This document shows positions 44,750-51,168 of a stretch of 51,168 nt of DNA, piece after piece; the stretch's first letter is position 1; each line of letters opens with the position of its first letter. The stretch lies in the NCBI GenBank assembly GCA_009835325.1, contig VXWP01000043.1:1-51168 (forward strand), read 5' to 3'. This stretch comes from Gemmatimonadota bacterium (GTDB lineage Bacteria > JAAXHH01). The notes beneath the pieces were generated by a model. It worked only from the letters and a program-made list of their open reading frames with translations, made no database searches and was not told the origin of the DNA. A program made the position numbers and the translations under genes.

Positions 44750-46420
44750 ATGTTGAGAATCGTACTCGCATTATCGTTCCTGCTGTCGGCGCCGGTCCTG
44801 ATGTCCGGCTGCGCGCAGTCTCCGGAACCGGCCTCTCTGATCGTCCGGGACGCCCGCATCTGGACCGGGCAGTCCGGGCAGTCCGGGCAGCTCTGGGCCG
44901 AGGCCCTGGCCGTATCGGAAGACCGCATCCTGGCGGTGGGTACGAACGACGAGATGGACGCCCTGGCCGGCGACGGGACGCGGGTAATCGAGGGCGGCGG
45001 GCGTTTCGTGACGCCCGGTTTCATCGACGCCCACGTGCACTTCATATCGGGCGGGTTCAACCTCTCGTCCGTCCAGTTGCGGGACGCGCCGACGCCGCAG
45101 GTGTTCATCGACCGCATCGCCGAATTCGCCCGGGGCCTGGAACCCGGAGTATGGATCCTCGGCGGCGACTGGGACCACGAGCAGTGGGGCGGCGAGCTTC
45201 CCCGGCGGGACTGGATCGATTCGGTGACGACGGACAACCCGGTCTGGGTCAACCGGCTCGACGGGCACATGGCCCTGGCGAACACGGCCGCGCTGACTGC
45301 CGCCGGCGTGACGAAGGATACGGAGGGGGTCGAAGGCGGCACCATCGAACGCTACGAAGACGGCGAACCCGCGGGCATCCTGAAGGACAACGCCATGTAC
45401 CTCGTGGGCCGGGTCGTACCCGATGCGCCGGACGAGCTGAAGGACCGCGCCCTGGATTCGGCGATGGACTACGTGGCGGCCCAGGGGGTCACGTCGGTCC
45501 ACGACATGGGCTCGTGGAGCAACGTGGCGGTCTTCGAGCGGGCCCGGTCCGAGGACCGGATGAAGACGCGGATATACGCTGCTATACCGCTTTGGGACTG
45601 GCAGACGCTCGAGGCGCGGGTCGACTCGACCGGCCGGGGGGACGAATGGGTCCGACTCGGCGGCCTGAAGGGCTTCGTGGACGGTTCGCTGGGATCGCAC
45701 ACGGCTGCCTTCATGGAGCCTTTCACCGACGCGCCGGACGACCGGGGCCTGTTCATCAGCACCAGCGAGGACCTGTACGCGTGGACCTCCGGGGCCGACA
45801 GGGCCGGCCTGCACGTGATGGTCCACGCCATCGGCGACCGGGCCATCCGGGTTCAGATGGACATCTTCGAGCGCGTCGCGGCCGAGAACGGTCCCCGGGA
45901 TCGGCGCTTCCGGATCGAGCACGCCCAGCACATCGACCCGGACGATATGGCGCGGTTCGCCGCCCAGGACGTGATCCCCAGCATGCAGCCCTACCACGCC
46001 ATCGACGACGGCCGGTGGGCCACAAAAGTCATCGGTCCGGAGCGGATCAAGACGACCTACGCCTTCCGGTCGCTGCTGGACACCGGCGCGCGGCTCGCCC
46101 TGGGCAGCGACTGGTCGGTTGCGCCCGCAACGCCGATTGAGGGGATCTACGCCGCGGTCACGCGTCGCACGCTGGACGAACTGAACCCCGATGGATGGGT
46201 GCCCGAGCAGAAGATCACGGTGGAAGAAGCCCTGCGCGGATACACGCTGGACGCGGCCTACGCCTCCTACGAGGAGGACATCAAGGGATCGCTGGAACCC
46301 GGCAAGCTCGCGGACTTCGTGATCCTGGACCGCGACCTGACCGCCATCCCGCCGCAGGAAATCAGGGACGCGAAAGTAGACCTGACGGTCGTAGGCGGAA
46401 AAATCGTCTATGAACGGTGA
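44750..46420 (+). CDS. Amidohydrolase family 3 lipoprotein (YtcJ-like)
   Basis: 556 residues. LMSGC with Cys21 is a lipobox, so it is probably lipid-anchored in the periplasm. Amidohydrolase motifs: DAHVHF (metal His pair), HMALANTAAL, HAIGDRAIR, IEHAQHI and LGSDWSV with the late Asp. The family hydrolyses amides or related C-N bonds; the substrate is unknown. A 9-bp triplicate (GGGCAGTCC at 44867-44893) encodes GQSGQSGQ near the N-terminus. GGGGAG lies 6 bp before the ATG. Its 3' end overlaps the phosphopantetheinyl transferase gene by 11 bp. Confidence 0.88.
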   Translation: MLRIVLALSFLLSAPVLMSGCAQSPEPASLIVRDARIWTGQSGQSGQLWAEALAVSEDRILAVGTNDEMDALAGDGTRVIEGGGRFVTPGFIDAHVHFISGGFNLSSVQLRDAPTPQVFIDRIAEFARGLEPGVWILGGDWDHEQWGGELPRRDWIDSVTTDNPVWVNRLDGHMALANTAALTAAGVTKDTEGVEGGTIERYEDGEPAGILKDNAMYLVGRVVPDAPDELKDRALDSAMDYVAAQGVTSVHDMGSWSNVAVFERARSEDRMKTRIYAAIPLWDWQTLEARVDSTGRGDEWVRLGGLKGFVDGSLGSHTAAFMEPFTDAPDDRGLFISTSEDLYAWTSGADRAGLHVMVHAIGDRAIRVQMDIFERVAAENGPRDRRFRIEHAQHIDPDDMARFAAQDVIPSMQPYHAIDDGRWATKVIGPERIKTTYAFRSLLDTGARLALGSDWSVAPATPIEGIYAAVTRRTLDELNPDGWVPEQKITVEEALRGYTLDAAYASYEEDIKGSLEPGKLADFVILDRDLTAIPPQEIRDAKVDLTVVGGKIVYER

Positions 46421-47201
46421 CGGCATCGGGTACACCAGGACGTGGCAGGCGGCGCCCGCCGAACCGTTCGGGGAACGCCAGCCTGCGGAGGGCGAGATTC
46501 ACGTCTGGAGGGCGGCCGTCGATCTGCCGCAGGACCGGGTCGGGGAGCTGGAGCGTTTCCTGGCGGCCGACGAACTCGGTCGGGCGAAGCGGTTCCTGGT
46601 GCGCAGCGCGCGGGACCGGTATACGGTTGCGCGGACCGTCCTTCGCAACCTCCTTTCCCGCTATGTCTCCGCCGCGCCTGCCGACCTGCGCTTTCATTAT
46701 ACCGAATACGGCAAGCCGGAACTTGCCCACCCGGCGACTTCGATCCGGTTCAACGTATCCCATTCCCACGGCCTGGCCGTATACGCGGTCACGGCGGGTG
46801 TGCCGGTGGGGATCGATGTGGAGTACCTGCATCGCCGCGCGACCATGGACCGGCTGAAGATCGCCCACCGCGTTTTTTCCGACCGGGAGTACAACGAGCT
46901 GGCGTCCATGCCCCGTTACCGGCGCGACGAGGCCTTCCTGGCCTGCTGGACGCGGAAGGAGGCCTTCGTCAAGGCCATCGGCCAGGGCCTGTCCTGCCCC
47001 CTCGATCAGTTCGACGTCTCCGTCGACCCAAACGATCCGCCCGAATTGCGGGCCACGCACTGGGACCCTTTGGAGTCGGACCGCTGGTCCATGGCGTCCG
47101 TCGATCCTGGTCCGGACTACATCGGGGCACTGGCCGTGCCGGCCCGGAACCTGAAGATCACCCGATGGCAGTGGGACCACGACCAGGCCAGCGTAAACTG
47201 A
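46410..47201 (+). CDS. 4'-phosphopantetheinyl transferase, Sfp type
   Basis: 263 residues. Sfp-type enzymes move phosphopantetheine from CoA to a Ser of carrier proteins. Motifs: FNVSHSHGLAVYAV, GIDVEYL with magnesium-binding Asp and Glu, and CWTRKEAFVKAIGQGL. The size fits broad-range Sfp enzymes for fatty-acid, polyketide or non-ribosomal peptide carriers. No carrier protein or synthase gene is in the window. It overlaps the amidohydrolase stop by 11 bp. Confidence 0.9.
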   Translation: MNGDGIGYTRTWQAAPAEPFGERQPAEGEIHVWRAAVDLPQDRVGELERFLAADELGRAKRFLVRSARDRYTVARTVLRNLLSRYVSAAPADLRFHYTEYGKPELAHPATSIRFNVSHSHGLAVYAVTAGVPVGIDVEYLHRRATMDRLKIAHRVFSDREYNELASMPRYRRDEAFLACWTRKEAFVKAIGQGLSCPLDQFDVSVDPNDPPELRATHWDPLESDRWSMASVDPGPDYIGALAVPARNLKITRWQWDHDQASVN

Positions 47202-47256
47202 TCGAACCTGCGAAGTCCCGTCAAGGCTGACCGGAACATCCCAGTGAGGAGCGCCC

Positions 47257-48141
47257 ATGTCCGACAAATTCTGCCCGCTGAACCTGTCCCCGGAGGAACT
47301 CATCGAGTACACGCCGGACTGGGACGGCGAACGCTTCCCGGACGGACGGCCCAAAGTGCCGGACGGGATCATCGAGCGGATGAAGAACGTCTCCATCACC
47401 CAGGCCTGGGGCGTGATGCGCGGCGCGGGCTACGAACACCAGTACGAGGGCGGCTGGGCGCAGACTCATCCCGGCAAGACGCTCGTGGGCCGGGCGCTGA
47501 CGGCCATGTACATGCCCCGGCGGCCGGCCATGCGCACGGTGATGGAGACGAAAGGCGCCGACGCCGGCTGCATCGGCGACCAGATCTCCTGGCCCATCGA
47601 CATGCTCGTTCCCGGCGACGTCTACGTGGCGGACACCTACGGCAAGGTGGACGAGGGGCCCATCATCGGCGACAACCTGGCCACGGCCATCTACGCCAAC
47701 TCAGGCAACGGCGTGGTCTTTGACGGGTCGGTACGGGACCTGGAAGGCATCGAGGAACTGGAGGATTTCGCCTGCTTCGTCCGGGGCTGGCACCCCTCCT
47801 ACGCCTCGCCCACGATCATGCTCCTGGGCGTCAACACCGCGGTGCGCATCGGCCAGGCCACGGTCATGCCCGGCGACGTCGTCCTGGGCAAGCGCGAAGG
47901 CGTCGTCTTCATCCCGCCCCACCTCGCGGAGACCGTGGTGAAGACCTCCGAACTCGTCCAGCTGAGGGATATGTTCGGCAAGCAGCGGCTGCGGGAGGGG
48001 AAATACACGCCCGGCCAGATCGACGACCGTTGGACGGACGAGATGGAGGTGGATTTCTCGGAATGGCTGGAAGGCCACATGGACGAACTGCCGGTCCCGA
48101 AGTCGGCCATCCAGGACCTGCTGAAGGAACGGACGTGGTGA
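47257..48141 (+). CDS. RraA-family aldolase-like protein
   Basis: 294 residues, longer than E. coli RraA (161). DAGCIGDQISWPIDM, GDVYVADTYGK, IIGDNLATAIYANSG and FDGSVRDLEGI match the family; the Arg-Asp of GSVRD contributes to the metal/oxo-acid site in the HMG/CHA aldolase relatives. It may be an aldolase or decarboxylase of a 2-oxo acid rather than an RNase E inhibitor. GAGGAG lies upstream of the ATG. A 19-bp tandem duplicate covers its stop codon. Confidence 0.85.
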   Translation: MSDKFCPLNLSPEELIEYTPDWDGERFPDGRPKVPDGIIERMKNVSITQAWGVMRGAGYEHQYEGGWAQTHPGKTLVGRALTAMYMPRRPAMRTVMETKGADAGCIGDQISWPIDMLVPGDVYVADTYGKVDEGPIIGDNLATAIYANSGNGVVFDGSVRDLEGIEELEDFACFVRGWHPSYASPTIMLLGVNTAVRIGQATVMPGDVVLGKREGVVFIPPHLAETVVKTSELVQLRDMFGKQRLREGKYTPGQIDDRWTDEMEVDFSEWLEGHMDELPVPKSAIQDLLKERTW

Positions 48142-48164
48142 GGGAGAACGGACGTGGTGAGGGA
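48127..48164. repeat. 19-bp perfect tandem duplication over the RraA-family stop codon
   Basis: GAACGGACGTGGTGAGGGA is present at 48127-48145 and 48146-48164. The first copy holds the last codons and the TGA stop. Confidence 0.9.
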
Positions 48165-48171
48165 GACTACG

Positions 48172-48378
48172 TCAGGCACTCACTTTCGGCCTGCGCTCAA
48201 AAGCGAATTCCATGATGTTCGCGTTTTCTTCCGCGTGTTCGATGGTCATTGAGACGAGATTGCCCTCTTCATCAAGGTCCATGTAGACGTTCTCGGACAT
48301 CTCCTGCGTCTCCACCGCGGCACTATCCAGGAATACGATGTGCAGCGTGTCCGTATCTTCAAAGTAGATGATCTTCAT
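48172..48378 (-). CDS. DUF2283-family small protein
   Basis: 68 residues, normal for DUF2283. MKIIYFEDTDTLHIVFLD, then VYMDLDEEGNLVSMTIEHA, is the family pattern of short beta strands. Function is unknown. AAGG lies 8 bp before the ATG. It is convergent with the RraA-family gene and divergent from the HerA-like gene, at the edge of the AT-richer segment. Confidence 0.85.
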   Translation of the reverse strand: MKIIYFEDTDTLHIVFLDSAAVETQEMSENVYMDLDEEGNLVSMTIEHAEENANIMEFAFERRPKVSA

Positions 48379-48428
48379 CTTGAAACCTTCCTGATAGAAC
48401 TATTTCGATACACACTTAGTTCATTGCT

Positions 48429-48459
48429 TGACACAATCCCAGTCCTAAACAATGTTATG
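48429..48459 (+). promoter_or_regulatory. Possible promoter of the HerA-like gene
   Basis: TTGACA at 48429-48434 with TGTTAT at 48454-48459 (19-bp spacer), about 60 bp before the chosen ATG. The hexamer is perfect but the spacing is long. Confidence 0.35.
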
Positions 48460-48517
48460 CCGTTATTGACTCACGTCGACAACACAGTCTTACCGTTTAG
48501 TGCTGGGGGGTATTTCA

Positions 48518-50704
48518 ATGCCGAATAGTAACGATCGTGAACCTGGGTTCTTAACTCAGATCGGCGAAGATATTGGTGAAGAAAAGGAAACCAGTGCGGT
48601 AGATGCGATCACGAATTTGATACAACCGGATCAGTATGTCGGCGATTTACTCTCATTAGACTATGAGTCCGCCGACATACTCATCCACGACAGCCATAGA
48701 GTCAGGGTAAATGGTATTCCTTTCGGCTGTCTGCTTATCGCAAGCAGAATCACACCCGATGGACTTACCACAAACGATCCGGGTGACAGCCGTGCTTCCC
48801 TACTGCTATTAAGAGTGTCTGGAAACACAAGACTTAACTCGGACATAGACTTAAACAAAGCCAGGTTTGAAATCGTACAACGGTCTAACGATACTGAACG
48901 TAACTATGACGATGCTAGGCAAACCGACCAATTCACATTAAACCTCCTCCGTTACACTGGAGTTCGTTGTCGGATTTTGGGTACGTTTAGGGTTTTTCGT
49001 TCAGACCAGAATGAAGAATGGCAGCTACATTTTGGTGCTGATATCGACAACTTCTATGCTGGCCAAGGGATGAAAATATACAAGCCTAACGGTGATGCAT
49101 TGAAGACAATCGTTAACTTTCGAAGTAGCACAACAATTCAGAATAACAAGTCGCGAATTGGCCGTCTACGCTACTCGGCTTCGAATAAAGACGATCAAAC
49201 ACCAGAATCTGTACCGATTGAAATAGCAGCCGATGACTTTATTGCTCAACGTACCGCGCTTTTTGGAATGACACGAACAGGTAAGTCAAATACCACGAAG
49301 ACGATCGCATCTGCTTTATTCAATCTACGACAGGCGGATTCCAAAACCTGTGTTGGTCAGTTGATTTTCGACCCAAACGGTGAATACGCTAATGACAATC
49401 CCCAAGACCAGGGTTGTATTCGCAACTTGAAGTACACGAGTCCAGAATACATCGACGATGTGCATACATACGGTTCATTTAGTCACCCATACGATGAAGA
49501 TCGCCATATAACTAAATTTAACTTCTACGGCGAAAACGAGCCAACTTCACTACCTTCCAGTAAGGATGTGCTTGATGACGCACTGCGAACGCTCTTACAG
49601 GGAAAACAAATAATCAATGACGCGTTAGCTGAAGAGACAGCAGGATACATAAAGGCGTTCTGTAACGCGGACTTGTCCACAACAGAAGAGCACGTAATTA
49701 ACTACGGCGAATACACACGATTACGACGACGCCTATTCGTGTATCGCTGTATTCTGGCAGAATCGGGATTCGAGCATACCGGAACTGCAAATGCTAGAGG
49801 ATTATTCAAAGCGGACCTCAGAAATCTGATGGGTAATTCGGAGGACCTAAAACAGTATGTACACTTACTCAATAATGGTGAAATGGAGTGGGAGGTCGCC
49901 GGTAATTTCATAAAAGCATTTGCTCAATGGGTAAAAGAATCAGCATTCAACGCATTTGATACTGCTTATGCTATAGATCATGATGGGCGGAATTGGAGCG
50001 ATCCGCACCTTCTGGGACTTCTCAAATTCTACGACGATACTCGTGCACGCTCAATTACCCAAAATACACGAGTATGGCATGATCTGAGTTCTACTGCGGA
50101 TTATGCTGATACCATTGTCGAGCAAGTCCGAGACGGAAAGCTTGTAATAGTTGATCAGCTTCTGGGAGATCCTGCGATGAATCGCCAAGCTGCTGAGCGG
50201 ATCGCACGTAGGTTGTTCCAAGAACAGCAGCGGTCCTTCAGCCAACCGAAAATCGACCCTGATACCAATGAAATTGTTCAGCCGCCACCAGTTATCGTAT
50301 ACGCGGAGGAAGCCCATACGTTGCTTCCCAAAGCGAGTGAAGATGACAGTAACAACATCTGGGCTAGAATTGCCAAGGAAGGTGCTAAATTCAACATTGG
50401 CATGGTATACTCTACCCAAGAACCGTCATCATTACAGACTAACATTCTGAAGAACACCGAGAACTGGTTTATTGCTCATCTAAACAACACAGATGAAACA
50501 AAACAAGTCAGTAAATTCAACGACTTTGATGACTTCACAAGTAGTATTATCAATGTTGCCGAAGCCGGGCTAATTAAAGTAAGGACCCGGTCAAGCTATT
50601 ATACGATTCCAGTCCACATGGACCTATTCGAAGCACCCACTGCACCAGAGAATGTGGACAATCAAGAAACAGTTAGCGATTCCAGTACAGACGATGATAG
50701 GTAG
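48518..50704 (+). CDS. HerA-like DNA translocase ATPase (DUF87 type)
   Basis: 728 residues from the ATG at 48518, preceded by GGGGGGT; an in-frame GTG is at 48500. A beta-barrel-like HAS domain (about 35-220) precedes the ATPase. Walker A is GMTRTGKS at 250-257, Walker B-like VIVYAEEAH at 592-600, and STQEPSSL comes shortly after. This order is typical of HerA hexameric translocases that pump DNA and work with NurA or other nucleases. The sequence is visibly AT-richer with codons such as TTA and ATA, unlike its neighbours, so transfer is likely. A probable nuclease gene follows after 23 bp. Confidence 0.85.
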   Translation: MPNSNDREPGFLTQIGEDIGEEKETSAVDAITNLIQPDQYVGDLLSLDYESADILIHDSHRVRVNGIPFGCLLIASRITPDGLTTNDPGDSRASLLLLRVSGNTRLNSDIDLNKARFEIVQRSNDTERNYDDARQTDQFTLNLLRYTGVRCRILGTFRVFRSDQNEEWQLHFGADIDNFYAGQGMKIYKPNGDALKTIVNFRSSTTIQNNKSRIGRLRYSASNKDDQTPESVPIEIAADDFIAQRTALFGMTRTGKSNTTKTIASALFNLRQADSKTCVGQLIFDPNGEYANDNPQDQGCIRNLKYTSPEYIDDVHTYGSFSHPYDEDRHITKFNFYGENEPTSLPSSKDVLDDALRTLLQGKQIINDALAEETAGYIKAFCNADLSTTEEHVINYGEYTRLRRRLFVYRCILAESGFEHTGTANARGLFKADLRNLMGNSEDLKQYVHLLNNGEMEWEVAGNFIKAFAQWVKESAFNAFDTAYAIDHDGRNWSDPHLLGLLKFYDDTRARSITQNTRVWHDLSSTADYADTIVEQVRDGKLVIVDQLLGDPAMNRQAAERIARRLFQEQQRSFSQPKIDPDTNEIVQPPPVIVYAEEAHTLLPKASEDDSNNIWARIAKEGAKFNIGMVYSTQEPSSLQTNILKNTENWFIAHLNNTDETKQVSKFNDFDDFTSSIINVAEAGLIKVRTRSSYYTIPVHMDLFEAPTAPENVDNQETVSDSSTDDDR

Positions 50705-50727
50705 CATCACTATCTGGGAATAATACC

Positions 50728-51168
50728 ATGCCGTATGTCAATGAAAGAGCGACGGGAGACTCATTGTGGCGACTCGAAGAAAACGAGAGTGTCCGTCAAT
50801 TTAAGGGGGTAATTCGAACTCGAGATCCTCAGGAAAACCAAGATTTTCCATCTGTCGTGTCTCCTCCACGTAGGCAAAAGGTGATACGAAGGATCATAGC
50901 AATTGATGGGTCATCCGTAACAATGAGAGTGCAGAATGGATTCCCTAAAGCCGAGGCAGCATTGTTTAACGCTGCTGTAATTGTGATCAAAATTGATGAA
51001 CTGCTGAACTTCGAAACCGAACGTATCCCTAGTCCCAGACAACTTCGTGATCTCGAAAAAGTCTATACCATGAGTGCGGTTCTTCCTGGACCCAATGTCA
51101 CTGGTACTTCGAAGGAGGATGACACACCAAAAAAGTTCTTTCGTTCAACCGTTTGCAAAGAAATGAAC
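50728..51168 (+). CDS. Probable NurA-like nuclease (3' end cut off)
   Basis: At least 147 residues, open to the right edge. IIAIDGSSVTMRVQNGFPKAE at about 61-81 resembles the first conserved NurA block, with Asp65 of DGS as the expected metal ligand, and NAAVIVIKIDELL follows. NurA is a nuclease that acts with HerA. The later catalytic motifs lie outside the window, so the call rests on this block and on its place 23 bp after the HerA-like gene. It could also be another RNase H-fold partner. Confidence 0.55.
   Translation, partial: MPYVNERATGDSLWRLEENESVRQFKGVIRTRDPQENQDFPSVVSPPRRQKVIRRIIAIDGSSVTMRVQNGFPKAEAALFNAAVIVIKIDELLNFETERIPSPRQLRDLEKVYTMSAVLPGPNVTGTSKEDDTPKKFFRSTVCKEMN

Noticed and set aside
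42805-45345. Minus-strand frame of about 846 codons opposite the DUF4412-like, dehydratase and amidohydrolase genes
   Set aside because: It crosses three well-supported genes and has no family motifs or plausible start.

Overview
The window looks like a GC-rich chromosome segment from an uncultivated, free-living Gram-negative bacterium. Evidence for two membranes is direct: TonB-dependent receptors ending in Phe, a BamA-like barrel, a DUF5916-type barrel and a lipoprotein. The ParE/ParC pair is of the Bacteroidota type, while base composition is far higher than in most Bacteroidota. Together with formylglycine sulfatases, sugar-acid dehydratases and an RraA-family protein, this suggests a high-GC lineage of the FCB superphylum (Latescibacterota- or Gemmatimonadota-like). 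That placement is inference and needs marker-gene phylogeny.

Layout. 1-9.2 kb: a truncated outer-membrane protein (peptidase MA, TolB-like repeats, BamA-like barrel) and two paralogous TonB-dependent receptors, all on the minus strand. 9.3-11.6 kb: an AzgA-type purine permease translationally coupled to tsaD. 12-15.5 kb: a DUF4097 periplasmic protein, proline dehydrogenase and sulfatase 1. 15.9-18.6 kb: a plus-strand CBM9/DUF5916 outer-membrane protein. 18.6-23.6 kb: a parE-parC-uxuA-like operon with a very good sigma-70 promoter. 23.9-27.4 kb: a DRE-TIM aldolase, M20 hydrolase and acyl-CoA dehydrogenase operon. 27.7-28.5 kb: methionine aminopeptidase. 28.6-33.9 kb: a DUF4202, sulfatase 2 and GNAT-fusion operon. 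33.9-34.9 kb: an isolated sigma-region-4-like regulator with an elaborate leader. 34.9-38.5 kb: a PfkB-family protein coupled to recO, then ftsB-like and eno. 38.5-42 kb: a von Willebrand A membrane protein coupled to a caspase-fold protein. 42.3-48.1 kb: plus-strand genes for a diheme cytochrome c, a DUF4412-like protein, a galactonate-type dehydratase, an amidohydrolase lipoprotein, a phosphopantetheinyl transferase and an RraA-family protein. 48.2-51.2 kb: a DUF2283 protein, then an AT-richer segment with a HerA-like ATPase and a probable NurA-like nuclease cut by the window edge.

How it fits together. Most genes serve housekeeping (topoisomerase IV, TsaD, MAP, RecO, enolase, FtsB) or uptake and breakdown of organic matter (receptors, sulfatases, dehydratases, peptidase, permease). 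The most distinctive parts are the HerA-NurA-like pair in foreign-looking DNA, a GNAT domain fused to about 900 residues of beta-sandwich and mutarotase-like sequence, a sugar-kinase homologue with the catalytic GAGD motif changed to GALS, and a structured leader before the sigma-like gene. A recurring feature is short, nearly perfect tandem duplications (9-34 bp) in promoters, linkers and at gene 3' ends.
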